Positions 1 through 13,838 of a DNA stretch of 64,000 nucleotides are shown one piece after another. The notes under the pieces were generated by a model. That model saw nothing but the letters and a program-made list of their open reading frames with translations, ran no database searches and was not told the origin of the DNA. The stretch covers positions 4,233,337 to 4,297,336 of the forward strand of contig JANPWX010000077.1 of the NCBI GenBank assembly GCA_024734555.1, written 5' to 3'. The position numbers and the translations under genes are program-made. Source of the stretch: Trochalopteron elliotii (Eukaryota; Chordata; Aves; Passeriformes; Leiothrichidae). Numbering within the stretch: position 1 is the stretch's first letter; each line of letters starts with the position of its first letter.

Positions 1-3000
1 TCCTAAGAAATTGATTTTGATATTTTTGATTTAGGAGAACATTACTTATAGAAATACATAAAACTGAGATGATGTAAAGATGAGAAAGGAAACTTAATTT
101 ACAGTGTAGTGCATACTTAAATGACAGTCTGCTACAGAGAGGATGTAGTAAAAGAACTCATTGTTTCTTCCATGTTTGGTTGGGTTTTTTCACTCACTGA
201 ATATAACGGAAGCCTATTTTCCTTTCTGCATCCATGACTTTACATAAAGACATTTTTCTCTCTTTTTTTTTTTTTTTGGCTGCTCGCTCTGATTTCTTTT
301 TTTTTTTCTTTTCAATTCTTAAACTCCTTATCCACAGCAAGAGCTGATAAGAGTACAGATATTCTTATATTATTAAGTATATGCATATATATATTTCTAT
401 GTATGTATGTATTCACCTACAAATGGAGAATTTTTAAACCCTTATTAAACTGGCAGACTTAAAACCTTAACAATAAGCTAAAAAACCTAAAATAGTTTCA
501 TAGAATCACGAACCTTAACTTTTTTTTATTTTTTGTATTTTACTTGCCTAAAAGTTATTTTTCAATCTTTGCTGAAGAACCAGAATGATAAATCAGAATA
601 ACAATATTCTCCCTAACTTCAGTCTGTACCTTGCACAGTCTTACTCCAAATTTTAAGATATCAAGTACTTTCAAGATTACAATGTAATTATTCATTTGGA
701 AAAGTGAGAAGCACCTGGCGTTCATTCCTTATGCTTTAAGTTCCACACGAGATGAAAGAGATGAAGTTTATCTCTAAGTACTAACTGAAAGAAACACAAT
801 AAAATCTGATATGGTTGCATCAATTTATATGACAAAACAATTATTATATAAATCAGACTCTATAATCAGAATTTATAAGTACTTATCCAGTTTACATGTA
901 TAGAACTGAAGAAATATTTATAGCATACGTAACACAGAGGTGTAACGACCTGAGGTACTTCCTGCGGCTGGTAAAGTCTTACAGTAGCAGATATTGGAAA
1001 TGTAAAACAGTAGTTTAAGAATTTATGTTGCATTTTATTGGATTTGATGTCTAATTAAAAAAAAAAAAAGAAAAAAAGAAAAAAAAAGCCTACAATCAGG
1101 ATAACAGGATTAAACAGGATTAAATTGTGGGTGGTTTAATTCTGGCCACAGGAAGATTAGTATGTATTTTGGGTATCTGTGAAAGATTTTGCCAAGCCAT
1201 GTCTAGGCTGGCACATTGATCTTGGTGATCTGGAAAGTCATGGTCAAATGTTGTGTCTTGAAAGAAAACCCAAGGCAGCACACTCCATCAAATATAACAT
1301 GGAGTAAACCGTACTTATGCAAAACCTTGTAATTAGCCCACCTATGCCACTTTAGCATTTTTGATATCTTTGATGTACCTGAATTGCCTGATTTGTGTAG
1401 AATTTTTGACCCAGGTGGAAACTTACTGTCAAAGTTGCTGCAACATCAATAGAACACTGACCACAAGACTTGCACCTGGACTTCTAAGGTGCAGTGATGT
1501 CCCAAAGAACATTAGCTGTGAAAAGAAATTAAGTGTAACCATTATGAAAGTAGCAGGAAAAACAGAGCAAGAAACAACTGCAGAATTTGTATGAAAGCAA
1601 AAAATAAATCACCATTACATTTCAAAATGCTGAATTTGTTGCTCCATATAATTTACACCTAAAGACTACTGAGCATGTCACATAAATTAGACTATCACCC
1701 TGGATATGCACCACTGTATATCTAGTACATTTATTTGCAAGATCATTCAGATGTTTTATATTTATTAGCAGCCATCAAGCCAGATCAATCCCCCACACCA
1801 AAAGCCCTGTGTTCATTCGTGATCTCTACTGGTCATGCAGGGAAATTTAAAGTTAGAGGGTTCATTTTCTGGAACCAATTAAAAATACTATGAAACCTCA
1901 GAAAGCATTTCTGTTCAGACAACACCAATGTGGAACTAAAGCAGAGTGCTCAAAGAAAAATTCAGTTAAGAAGCAAGCAACTGTCTCTGCTTTTGTCCTA
2001 AAAGGTGCATAGAGGAGAAAGAGAACATAACTCTGTGTTATGAGCCTACATAACTCTATGCCCACAAGATGGAGACCCTAATTACCAGGCAGCTTTTTAA
2101 GTTACATTTAAATAATAGTAAGTAAAGAACAACAAAACCTCACATACAAGAAGATATAGTTCTAAATTTTTAATATAAATATAATAATGAAATAGGTACT
2201 ATGTTTTAAAAGTCTGAAGTAGTCTTTTCTGCCTTGATATCCTTAGCAAGTGCTTCTTTTCCTACAAAGCTGTTCAGGATCTCTATCTTCAGTGGGCTTT
2301 GTGCTGTGGATGCCATTCAATGACTGTCTTACACAGGAATGCAGTGTCGTACACTGGCTGTTTTTGTGGTGCCAGTGATAACATCAGCCAGTGAAACAGA
2401 CTGAGGGATAATTTTCCTGATAGTCAGAGAAGCAGGCTTATGAAAAGGTCCTGAATATACACCAGATGTCTTGATTTTTCTATTGAAGCAGCCATTGTTT
2501 TACCAAAAATTCTTGGTATTAAGATTTTTCTTCTTTACCTTAGTTGACTGTGAAAAAAATACCACCCACTCAAGTCCACTGTCATGATTCATGCCCCAGA
2601 GAGGCTTTCTCACCAGTGACCCTTGGTGAGCTACCTCCAGTTGCCTTCCAGATATTCTTTGTAACCATCATCTCATCCTTTTTAGCATTTTTGGTAAGCT
2701 GCAACATCTTGATATCAGTTAGTATAAGCGCATATAATTGCTTAGTAGAATGGAAGTAGAGACAGGTAATCAGGCAATGGACAAAGAGACAAATCAGAGT
2801 TGGTCATTCTCATTTGGAGGAAGGTCTATAACCACCTTACTCTCTTTTTTGTGTATATTCTTGTGTATGAACAGAAGCAGATTTGTAGTTCATTGAGGTC
2901 GAAGTTGCTTGCTATCTCAATCTCTCCTCATGGGAAACAAAAGAGGACACCCACCTACACTTGCAATGACTGAGCTTTTCTAGAGAGGTTACTGTGAACC

Positions 3001-4146
3001 AGCAGCTACTTAGAAGTTTGTATTCTTATAGGTTGGAGAAATGTGAGACTCCAAAAAATATGTTTGTTATACTTGAAGAGACTGCAGATTCTTCATTTAT
3101 TCCAGCTATATGAGTTGAAATGTTGTGCCGTGGGAGTTGCTGCCTCAATAGAGCAAGAAGATCAAAAGTCGTAATGTCAGGCTGACTTCTACTTTCATGA
3201 AAAGTATCCTAAGATACTCCATTTGCCCTTTTAAGAATTCCACAGTCTGCCTTGTCTTCCAAGTTAGTCACCACTTTACCTCTACAATAAAACTGTCATG
3301 ACACTTATTTCACATCAGTGTTGTGATACTGCTTCATTTTAGGAAGACACAGAATTATGCAAATGCTCTTGTTACCATAAATTATGCCACTTCTGTTGTC
3401 TTCTAGATACTCTATGCATAAACATCTGTTCTGTTGTCACACAATTCATTTGCAGTAGTGCACTGTGTATTCGTTCCTCCTTTAGTGACTGCTTCTATTT
3501 ACTTGCATTATATGTCCATTTGAGAGCTGTAGGTTGTTTTCTTTTTCACGGGAACAAAAGCTGTAGAGTACCCCATGAGTCAGCACAGAAGAGGCTTAAC
3601 TAGGCTGCTGTTCTCTGAAATTTTTCGTGATGTTCCACATTCCATCATCCGTATATTTATTAAAATAACTTTCTTCTGTTTTACAGAGGAATTTATTTCA
3701 AAGAACAGTATTTTTTTTTAGCTTTCCAGCATATGGAGTCTTCTTATGTGTTATCTTTCTTCTGATGGTCTTGTCTAGACACTATGGTCTAATTAAGAGT
3801 TCAAAATAAACTGAGCTTCCTTAATACAATTTTTGCAAGAACTGATATATGATAACTTATACCAGTTTAAAATAAGTTTTTTAACTTTAGTATTAACCTG
3901 TAATGCCTTAAAAGTCTTATTTTTTCAATAATTTCACATACAGTGACTGTTTTAATGCTGCATAAATTAATGTGTTCTTTAATTTAAAATACAGCATGAC
4001 ATTATTTATTTAGGCGTCCGTAAAGTTCAGATTGATCCAATATTTTAGACTCTTTGTCCTAGCAAAAATATGCTGCTATTTCAACTGCATTAAAAGGCTG
4101 ACATGTCATTTATAACTAGTATTGTTAATATAAAAGACAAAAAGGT
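1..4146. other. Unique AT-rich DNA, no gene recognised
   Basis: No exon, RNA gene or repeat family could be identified. There are several T-rich and A-rich runs (about 266-310 and 1057-1088), and a short imperfect duplication with an 'ACAGGATTAAA' core near 1102-1125. Open frames are all under 80 codons and look like chance frames. Stretches around 2220-2700 are slightly richer in GC and might be a decayed old element, but I could not match them to anything on either strand. Confidence 0.6.
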
Positions 4147-4890
4147 TTGTGGCTTAAAAAAAGTGATTCAAGCAAAACACAGGGCTGTGTAATAAAAAGA
4201 TCATCTCGCTACACACAGAAAAGTGTAGTGGTACAGGACAGGCAAGGGAAGCCAAATAACTTAGTTGGAGAGACAAACACTGCTCTGGCCAAGAGGTCAA
4301 CCAAGATGAACCTGAGTGTCTGTATGTCTGTCCATCTGTACCTGAGGCAACTGTGGGAGAGTGAAGATCCAGAACCAACACATGCATGGACTGTGTGTGA
4401 GGTCCCAGTTCTGCAGGGAGCCAGAGGGGCTGTGTTTGTGTCTGTTTGTGTTGTACTGTGTGGGTACAATGGGGCCTGTACCAGAAACCGTAGTGGGACT
4501 GCAGGACAAGGGCACAGTACACGTTCCAGTAGCTGGGGAGACTGGGAAGCAGGAGCAACTACTGGGCAGACCAAGTGTCTGAGCTAAAGGGATCCATGTT
4601 GCACGATCTATACATAAATATTTTCCCTAACTGCCCATTATCCTGATAAGTCACACAGGGGAGAAGAAAGAATTTGTTTGTGCTGTGTTCATGTGAATTG
4701 TGTGTCTGTCTGAGATTGGTTTGATCAGCTGTGTATTTTTGTAGGTCTGTGTTGCATATGTCTATTTCTGCATGTGCCCATTGGGAATTCATGCTCAGTC
4801 TTCTTCCTTGTTTAAGATGGGCTTGCGGAGTTGAAGCAGTCTTTTCTTTGCTGGGCTCCTGATTTGAGAGATACGCAATAAAAAATGTAC
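4147..4890. other. Unidentified GT-rich block, possibly an old repeat
   Basis: This segment stands out from its AT-rich surroundings by a high content of TGTGT/GTCTG words and higher GC. An open frame of 146 codons runs on the plus strand from 4147 to 4587, and overlapping frames of 121-134 codons exist on the minus strand. None resembles a protein family known to me, and multiple long frames on both strands are expected from a stop-poor composition. An AATAAA lies near 4878, and a TATA-like 'ATACATAAATA' near 4610. These would fit a degraded LTR or other interspersed element, but no boundaries or target duplications are visible. Call made on composition only. Confidence 0.3.
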
Positions 4891-7297
4891 AAATTAAGAT
4901 CTCAAATAATATTTCACTGAGGGTTAGGTTTAAAGTTTCATTTGTATATCTGTTTTATCTTTGGTGTTGTCAAAATGTTTCATTTCTAATTCTAAATTTT
5001 TTAAATTGTTTTTCTTACAGTTTTATTGAAGTTTGAAATTGTAATTAATATAATTATTTTATTAGTTTGTTTTATAAATTCAGAGATGTGTACTTCAAAG
5101 GAATCAAAATAGAGCTGTCAGAACAGTGTATGCAGAATACAGAGCAGAAAACTATTCCAGGATAAGATGTACAGCCTTCTGTGCTGTCATATGTCACCAA
5201 ATGCAAAAAGAAATTACTAAGTGGCTCTCAAAAAAAAAAAAGTTAAATTTTCATTTTTCCATTGGATGCTTTTTGTTTTGTTTTCTCTACCAAAATGAGA
5301 AAAATATCAGAGTTTAAGAATATCCTATGCAATGTTTTTTGAACACTTCTGTGTACAAGACTTTTAAAAATGTAGAGCAGTTTTTTACTCTGCTACATAA
5401 AAAAAGGATGGGCAAGCATATTTGAGTGATGAACTCCTTCCTTACAACTTACTTCCTGCTCACTGCCTGCCTCTGTCTTGTGCTGTTCCAAAAGTCATCT
5501 GTCCAAGATAACGGCCAAACCTTCAAAGGCTTTTTACTGTAGGGATCACTTCTGAGAGGTATTATAAATGAGGCTGTATTAAATGTGATTCTTTGCCTGT
5601 CCCAGGCACCTTAACATTTTCAAACATTTTTTTATAAATACACTTCAGTCTTGCAGGTGGTAACCTCAGTTTTGTAGTATGAAAATTATCACTCTCATAT
5701 ACTGTAAAATAATCCCCCACTATCCTAGATACCTTGAAATGAGAGAATGGAAATTCCTACTCAAGAAACATTATTTGTGTCCTAGGTTTAGAGAGGCATT
5801 ATATAGTTGACAGCCAGGATTAAAGGCCAAGTGTGGGCATAGCAAGTCTGCTGTCCTATGATTTAAGCTGATTTCAGCATAGATGAACACCTCTGCTGTT
5901 GTTTGGAAGTCTTGGACAATTTCCTGGAACAAATGCATTTAACAATAACAATTTAACTCTCCATACTCACAAGGCTTCCACAAGATTTATCTCCTATGAT
6001 GTCATGATGGTACAGAGGAATATGGGACAGAGAGAAAATGCAACACCTTTTGCATGGGAAATCTTGCTCTACAGCAGTTCACAATAGAAGATTAACCTTA
6101 TTGAGCTGCAACAATACAGTGCAGAGTCTATCTTCACTGAACTAACACTCTCAAGTAAAGTAACCAAAAAGGATGCTACAGGTACAGCTTCAGCATTTAT
6201 TTTAAAGAATCTTTATCCAAAGTTTGTTAAAAAAAGATGTTAAATTTATTGCTTTCCTCATAAAGGTAATGAATACATCTTACATATTTGCAGCCAAATA
6301 TATTTTCCACGTTGGTTAGATACTGTGGCACTCCCTGAAGTTACATGAACTACCTAGCATTCCTCATACTCTTTTAACACTAATGAACCTTAGAGAGCTG
6401 TTCCCAGACTTGTTTTGCTTATGACTAACTTTTCTTAATGAACTTTCATATTTTAATCCAACCAAAAACTTACTGAGCAGAATAATTTCATTTCTGCTGA
6501 TTTAAGAGGAATATTAAAATTTAGACAGGTATGCAGACAGGTGTTAATGAAGTCATCTTTACTAGTATGTTCCTTTCAGTCTAAAGCCTTTCTTCATCTT
6601 CTACTCTCCTACCTGGACCAAAAGTTTTAATTTCACTGTTAAGAAAAATCTCCCCTTTACTATAATTTAGGTATTTTCCACTATGTTTAATTTTTTTCTT
6701 TTCCATTTATGCTTACCATTTGGAAAATAGCCAAAAAATTATAGTCAGAATAGGCTGATTAGAAATGCATTTTTGCAGTCATTATCCCAGATGGATTCAA
6801 GCCTAATATAGATGATGTTTTATGGTGTTACCCCATATCTCACTATTGCTTACATACAAATAATGCAATTAAAAAGAAATTCGAAAGAAATTTAAGATGT
6901 TCTGGTTCATGTACTCCTTTTAAAAAGACATGAAGTAATTAGAGATGTAAAATCATTATGTCTTCCAGGGCTTGACTTGTTCAAAATGGGATTTTTTTCT
7001 GTAATTTTTAGAGGGATCCAGAAAATTTAATGAGTAGTGACCCAGGTAAGAATCTCCTCTTTCATGTTTTTTCTGTGTAAATAAAAGGTATTTGTTTTTG
7101 CCTTCTCTCTTGGCAAGTAGTTAGTAGTAGTCCAGTGTAGGCAAAATGGCTTGACAGATTTTCCAATGGTTCCTTGCGAAGATATTCAAATCTCTACCCT
7201 CCTGTATTCATATCATTCTTGCCCAAATCCCTCTTCTGTCTTTTGGTATCCATGACATCAATACTGATGAGTTTCTTCCTAAAGTTTGATATTATAC
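4891..7297. other. Unique AT-rich DNA, no gene recognised
   Basis: No exon-like frame, splice-flanked block, RNA gene or recognisable mobile element was seen. Frames are under 65 codons. The right edge is set by the 3' end of a minus-strand CR1. Confidence 0.6.
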
Positions 7298-8290
7298 ACT
7301 CACTGAATGGGCAAGGTTAGGAGGGACCACAATGGATCATCTGGTCCAACCTCTCTGCTCAAGCTGGGTCATCATCGAGTACACTGAACAGGCTTTTGTT
7401 TTATTCAGTTCTTGAATACCTCCAATTAAGTAGACTCCACAGCCTCTCTGGGCAATCTGTTCCAGTATGCAGTGATTCACAAAGGAAAGAAGTTCTTCTT
7501 CACTTTCACTTCCTGTGCATCAGTTCCTGCAACTTCCTGTGCATCAGTTTCTGCCCTCTGTCTCTTGCCCTTTTGCTTGGCACCACCAGGGAGATCCTGG
7601 CTATAACCTCTCAACACCTTCCCTTCAGATACTTTTAGACCTTTATGAGATCCCCTCTAAATCATCTCTGCTTGAGGCTGAACAGGCCCAGCTTCCTCAG
7701 CTGGGGATCTTAACTAGGGGATCTTAACTTCCTCTAACTGGGGATTTTTGTAGCCCTCTACTGGACCTGCTCCAGGAGCTCCATATCTGTCTGGTACTGA
7801 GGAACCCAAAAATGGACACAGTACTTCAGATGTGGCCTCACTAAGGCTGAGTAGAAGTGCAGGATCAGCTTCCTTGAGATGCTGGCAATGGTCTTCCTAA
7901 TGTACTCCAGGATATCATTGTCTTTCCTGGACACAAGGGTAATGCTAGGTCATAGACAGCTTGTTACCCATCTGGACCTCCAGGTCCTTCTCCACAGAGC
8001 TGCTTTGCAGCAAGTCGGCCCCCAGCCTGTGTTGGTGCAGGAGGTTATTCTTCTCCAGGTGCAGGACCCTGCATTTGCCTTTCTTGAATTTCAGACAAAT
8101 CTCTGTTCATCTCTCCAACTTGTTGAGGTCCTTCTAAAGGGCTGCACAGCACTCTGGGATATCAGCCACTCCTCCCAGCTCCGTGTCCTCAGTGAACTTG
8201 CTGGAAAGCATCTGTCTCTTCATCCAAGTCATTGATGAAAAATGAAAAAATAATGGGCCCAGTATTGAATCTTGGGTGACACCAGTTTCT
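7298..8290 (-). mobile_element. CR1 LINE fragment, 3' part, about 1 kb
   Basis: This is the reverse complement of the 3' region of a chicken-repeat-1 (CR1) LINE. At the left end, 'GGATCATCTGGTCCAACC' is the hallmark of the CR1 3' untranslated end. Further right come the complements of typical pol C-terminal and RT-proximal words, such as 'GGGCAATCTGTTCCAG' and 'TGCAGGACCCTGCA'. The copy is 5'-truncated, as almost all CR1 copies are, and frames are broken, so it makes no functional reverse transcriptase. A 24-bp tandem duplication lies within it (7508-7555). The plus-strand frame of 118 codons at 7879-8235 is a shadow of the element. Confidence 0.9.
7508..7555. repeat. Tandem duplication, 24 bp x 2, inside CR1
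   Basis: Two adjacent 24-bp units begin with 'ACTTCCTGTGCATCAGTT' and differ only at two or three positions near their ends. They lie inside the minus-strand CR1 and look like a local replication-slippage duplication after insertion. Confidence 0.85.
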
Positions 8291-8404
8291 ATCCTACCAC
8301 CTACATGGATTTTTGCTGCCTACTGAAAAATGGGTATTTTCTGCATGTTTTTCAGTTTCATATGTTAGAATTTCCATCAGTCATTCTTTCCTCTTTTGCT
8401 AGAT

Positions 8405-8448
8405 GTACACACACAGACATATATATGTATGTATATATACACACATAT
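8405..8448. repeat. Mixed (AC)/(TA)/(TG) simple repeat
   Basis: Alternating purine-pyrimidine tract made of ACACACA, TATATATG and TATATACACACA segments. It is interrupted and therefore not a long pure microsatellite. Confidence 0.8.
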
Positions 8449-9034
8449 GGGATACTCCTTTGACAGTCTTCAAAATAATTTTTTTATAATTTATCATTTT
8501 CTGGAAAAAAACCCAATTACCAAACCTTTATTCTCTTGATAAAGATTGCAAACATTGAATATCACTTTGGAGATAATTTTCCATAGAGATAAATGTAGGG
8601 AAATGAAATTCTTTTGTGTGTGTTTGTTTTTTATGCTGTTCGTGTGACATCCATTATTTTCCTTCTAAAGGACTGGAAGTTATTTAATCATAATGCAAGA
8701 GGCAATTGTGAGCATTGTTGGCTGGTGACATATGGTGATGTAGAACATTTTCAAATGAAACGAGAGTCAGAAATCTGATGTTCATAAATAAAAATAGTAC
8801 ATACAGAAAGCATATCCACAGAGTAGATATTGATGAAAAATTAAGCAGCAGAATATATCTGGGAGGCTAATTTGAGGAGGTAAAAACAATGATTCAACAT
8901 ACTGGAACAGTAATAAAAATAGAATGGCCAATAAAATTTTCTGAGCTGACAAACTGGAGAAAAACTTTGGGGAAGTCATAGAGAAAACCAGATGAAAAAG
9001 AGATATTAGAAGAAAAACAAAATTAGATCCTAAG

Positions 9035-9050
9035 AGATCTAATTAGATCT
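9035..9050. repeat. Perfect 16-bp palindrome
   Basis: The sequence AGATCTAATTAGATCT is identical to its reverse complement. It is AT-rich, contains a central TAATTA homeodomain-type core and two BglII-type hexamers, and may be a chance event in AT-rich DNA. Confidence 0.9.
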
Positions 9051-12000
9051 TAGAGCCTAATCGCTTGTAAGATTATCTATCTCTGGTGCTCTGCTCCTAC
9101 TCACCCTTATTTTGAGCTCTCATCAGCCAGCTTGATGCACCCTACTGTTTTTCTACTCTTATGTTAGAAACACTACCCAATAATTCAATAACATAAAATT
9201 AAGTGCTGTGTCTTTTTCATACTCTGATAAGGGTGGACAAAACACTTTCTTGCTTGAGTAGTTCTGAACATTTTTCAATCATAAAAGGCTTAAAACTTAC
9301 TGAGATTAATTGCATGATCAATGTAAATGAAAAGTTAATTACAAGTCAGAAATCATGACCAAGTTTTATGCAGTGAAAAAAAACAGGCACTAAATATTTG
9401 TTTAAATGTTAATGGCATGTTTTGTTAAATAAATTAATATCCCAAAATCCATGGCAGTAACTACTTACTGACTTTTGGTAGGATCTTTCCCAAGGAAGAA
9501 CTCTGCAGAATAGTTTTGATATGGTACATTCGTCTTCTCATATTAATATTGATAAACCCTTCGCTGCACAAAGTGAGTAAAATTCTAGGAAGAAAAAGTT
9601 AGTTTAGGGGAATTTTGGTATCTTTTGTTCCCATACAGAAGTTAATGAATTGCACAGGACTGACTTTTAGAACCCTATGTCAGTCTGGAGAGGTGACCAT
9701 TAGGAGCTTCTTGTGAGAGCAGGAGGTATAAGAGGACAGCTAGTAAGAAGTGACCAGTCAGTGAAGAGCCAACATGAAGAATGTTCTAGAAAATGGAAAT
9801 CTGGTCAGTCCCCACACAGTTTTATCCCAGATTTAGCCACAATGTTTCATTGAATAGCATTTTTTCATACAGCTTGAACAAGAGCTTCAAACTTGATTAA
9901 GTATTTAAGCTTCCAGCAGGACTGAAGAATTTGGTAGTTGAGGTTCAGCCATTCCAGAAGAAAATTCTACATCATAACCATGTAATCTCAGCCATGGTGT
10001 TAGATGGCACTGTGCAGGTCCCTGGAAGATGGAGCACTGGCAAAAGATTCAGCACAGTCCAAATAGACAGGATATCATTTGGGAGGTTCTTGAACTTGAA
10101 ACCTTCCTTAGCTTACAGTAGAAGGCTCTGTGATGTTGCTGCGACCAGGTAGCTCCTCCTTACAGTTGGAGCATTCTTTCCCACTCACTGACCTTCTCCA
10201 GCCTTGTCCACCTTTTTCATGTGCAACCTGCTGCAGTTTCTCCCAGTTGGTCTATCCATCATAGGTAGTCACAGACTGCTTGCCAGGGTTCACCAAGGGG
10301 AAGCAAGCAAAGACATTTTCACTCAGATCATGGTGCTTTCCACCACTGGTTGCCTTTCCTAAAACCTGCCTTAAATCTCCAGCCTTAGCATTACTGCTGA
10401 AAAAGCAAACTGACAGCAGTGCTAAGATGAGTGATTGAAAATCTCAGAAGAAAGTCACAGTCTGTCTGAGACAGATGACAATTTAATAAAATCATGGAAA
10501 GATGAATGAGTAAATATCTGTCTGGGTGACCAGGGCTGTGGTTTCGTCCAGTGTCTCTGGTTAGATACTCTCTGTATAAAGGAAGGATTACTAACAAGAC
10601 TAACACTTGAAGTTGGATTATTGATTTATGTCATAAAAGGCAGAGCATTATCTGCTGTGTGACAAGGACAGGAGCAGAGGTTGAGGTTTTGTGTGCTTTA
10701 CTGTTTTCCTGAGCTAGGCATGATCATGGGGAGAGCAAGGGACTGTTTTTGTAATGACATCACTCATACACACATCAGGAAAGAAGCCCTTTGGTCCTCC
10801 AGACAGGGCTAGGCCCCACATCTTCGCTCAACTGATGAAATTGAGCACTGGTGATTTATAAGCTACATATATATAGAGATGCTTTTTATTCAGTCTATGT
10901 TTGAAGAACTATAATCTTAAACTTAATCTATAACTATAATCTATAAATTTAGATTTAAACATTTACTCTGTTTAGCCTGACACTGGTGATTCAGAGTGTA
11001 TTGAATAATGGACTTTACAGGGTTGACAGAGAAAAAAATGTATAAAACGAAATTAAAAAAATAAAATAATAGATTTTCCTGTTAAATAGTTTGTCCCCTT
11101 TTTCCCCTCCAGTTAATATTAGTCACTGCTTGTTTAGGTATTTACTAAAAAGATAGCAAATGGATTTAAAAACCATTCATATGGATTTTTTTTCTGTCAT
11201 GAATTAATGTATGCCACCGAGGTGTTTTACAAACAATTTAGAACTTTCATTGAATAATTTCCTTCAGAAAAAAATTCAGAAAATGTATGTTACAAAGACA
11301 GATATATAGAGTTGAATTTGATTATACCAAATCACGTATGCTGTAATGAGCTAATTTGGTAAGAGAAAGGCAGAACGGAAAGTAGAGCTGATGAAGGGAA
11401 ATATCATTTTGTCTAGAAACACTGCTATTAATAGAAAATTTGCTGTGCTTAAATAAGGAACAGAACCTACTGCAATTTCAAATTGTTCAGCTAGAACATG
11501 GAATGAAATTTGCAAGCCAAGTTTATTTCTTTAATTTCTTCTTGTAGACCAAACTTCTCACAATACTCAGGTTTAGCACAGACAGACTTTCACTAGTTTG
11601 AGTTGAATTTGTGATGCCATTCTGAGAAGGTTATGAATTTGTTCTGGGGTAGGCTTATTCTATTAAATTCCCCAGTCAGTATACAAATTTAGAAGAGTAA
11701 TTTACAAATGACCACTTCAAGAAAGAATATACATGAACAGAGTGGAAATAATCTTCTGGTATTGAAATATAATTTTGTCTGATAATTGACTTTATTTGAA
11801 TAAAAAAGTTCAAATTCTCCTGTAATGACAGACTTATCAATCCCAGAATATTATTTTTAATGATAATAAAGCAGAATTCAAAATCTGTGTCTATTAGTTT
11901 ATCAGATTTTTTTATCCCTTGTTGTTCTGTAACATATCATATTCTCAGAGGCTATTGTAAGTCTATATGTAGTGTTCTTCACTGACTTCTGTGGGATGCT

Positions 12001-13294
12001 TTCCATCCTGACAGGTTTGTTGCAAATCTTAAATGGTGTTGTTAATTAAGAAAAAAAGAGAAAGAAGATTTTACTGTTTCTCTTTTTCTCTTTTCATTAA
12101 AGTACTTTTTTAGCTATTTCCATATTATATTTTCTCACTTTTTGTGAGGGCATATGGATATACAAAAATATATATATACTTTTCTAATCTCTTGGTCATG
12201 ATTGAAAAATCAGTATCTTACATTTGAAAATGTGATTTTTTTTTTTAAATATGAGAGGTGTATTTCTGAAAGGATTTTATATGTGTGTATATATAAACCC
12301 AAATATATAACATATTTTAATTAAAAAATGATTATTCTGTTTGTTTTCTGTCTTCCAAAACCTTTTTTATTTGTTTTTAGCCTATCATTTACACAGATAA
12401 TGAAAGAAAAGCAAAAGAATAATGGGAAAAAAAAACCTGAAGAAAGGAAATTGTAATGAAAAAAGAGCATGAGCTGAGGAAAATTAAGAGAAAGATAAAT
12501 ATCCCACAGGCAATAATAAAGTAAAAAAAAAAAAACATGAAGCAAAGGGGATGTATTTTTAGGTTTTCATTCTGAGACCTAGTAGAAGAAGAAAGCAAAT
12601 ACATTGGTTTAACTGAACAGTTCCAGAACTGTTTCTCTAATCTGATGGTTAACAGAAATCAAAATAATTTTTCTAATTATAGTGCTGAAAATGAAAGGTG
12701 GAAATTGTAATGCTGGTGTTCATGAATTACATAGATTGCCAGAAAATTTTTTTCTTTGTCACATGCCACAGTGGGAGGTGATTTTTTTTGTAATTGGAAG
12801 AGTACATTTATGTGGCATTTTCTACAGTCAATGACATAGTCTCCAGTAATGTGTGCTGTACTTAATTAAAAAGACCGAATAAAACTCTTGAGATTTTCAG
12901 ACATTACCAGATTTTAAGTAAAATTACTTTAATGGCAGCAGAATCAGAACAGCTAAGACACTTTCAGTGATAAGTGAAAAATATCTGCCTATTCTGAAAT
13001 ATTCCAAGACACCTGTGTTTTCCTTATCTCACTTTGTTTCTGACAGAAGCAGACAGATTAAGACAGATAAGTAGTATTTCACAATGCTGAACAGTCACAG
13101 GGTTCTCATTCACTTTGGGTTTGATCAGATTTCTGTGGCTTTGTGGTACCAATATTGAGGCAGGGGTGGTGTTTTTCCAAAAAGAGCCGATGCAGACTCT
13201 TGCTAAGCCTTATTAAAGTGATCTAAGAAGAGCAAGCACTTGCAATTTTCTTAAACAGCTGCTTGGACATTTCCATCAGTCAGTTACTGTTTTG

Positions 13295-13838
13295 TGTCTG
13301 TGGTGAGCTGACCATAACTGGCAGATGATTCCAGACCCAATTGCTCTCTCACTCTGCTCCAGTGGGATGGAAGACAGAACTGGAAGAGCAAAACTGAGAA
13401 AGTGCAAAGGTTGAGATAAGACAGTTTAATAGATAAAAGAGGGGAAATAGCCCAGCACACTGATAGCCCTAACAAAAAGTCCCAAGTGATGCTAATGCAA
13501 TCACTCACCATCTCCCACAAGCACACTGATATCCATTCAAGCCCTGAACCATGTCTATGGTGAAAAAACTCCCTCCTTTCAGCTTTTATTGCTGAGTATG
13601 ATGCCATATGGTATGGAATGGAATATCCTTTCGGTCAGTTGAGATCAGCTGGCCCATCTGTGTCCCCTCCCAGTCTTTTCTTACCCCAGGCTTACTGGTG
13701 GAACAGATTTGGAAACAGTAAAGGTCTTGCTGTTGCTGTTGCTTGCTCAGCAATAGCTAAAACATTGTCTTGGTGACAAATCTAAAATACAGCCCCATAT
13801 GAACCACTATGAAGAAAAATCCTGACTAACCCAGTGCA
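13295..13838 (-). mobile_element. Solo LTR, avian ERVL-type, minus strand
   Basis: Read on the minus strand this matches the layout of a common avian ERVL-type LTR. It starts near 13838 with a 'TGCACTGGGTTAGTCAGG' form of the usual TGT-CCTGG-TTTCAGCTGGG start. U3 contains the diagnostic block complementary to 'CCATATGGTATGGAAT' (about 13600-13620). R/U5 words complementary to 'GGTTGAGATAAGACAG' and 'CTCTCTCACTCTGCTCC' lie near 13330-13430, and the element ends near 13295. The TATA box expected next to the CCATATG block is degraded. No gag, pol or env is adjacent, so this is a solo LTR. Ends are approximate and no clear target duplication was found. Confidence 0.75.

Larger units (their letters stand above)
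8291..13294. other. Unique AT-rich DNA, no gene recognised
   Basis: No gene or identifiable element was found. Contents worth noting are a TG/TA-rich simple tract at 8405-8448, a 16-bp perfect palindrome at 9035-9050, and a somewhat GC-richer stretch at about 9700-10850 that I could not assign. Within that stretch, a frame of 73 codons on the plus strand (9931-10152) and one of 71 codons on the minus strand (10391-10606) resemble no protein family I know. AT runs with TATATA words occur near 12160-12310. Confidence 0.55.

Noticed and set aside
4147..4587. A 146-codon plus-strand frame with overlapping 121- and 134-codon minus-strand frames
   Set aside because: Several frames are open at once because the GT-rich block is poor in stop codons. 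No domain, signal peptide or splice context supports coding.
7879..8235. A 118-codon plus-strand frame, Leu/Val-rich
   Set aside because: It is antisense to a minus-strand CR1 element, so it is a shadow of the LINE.
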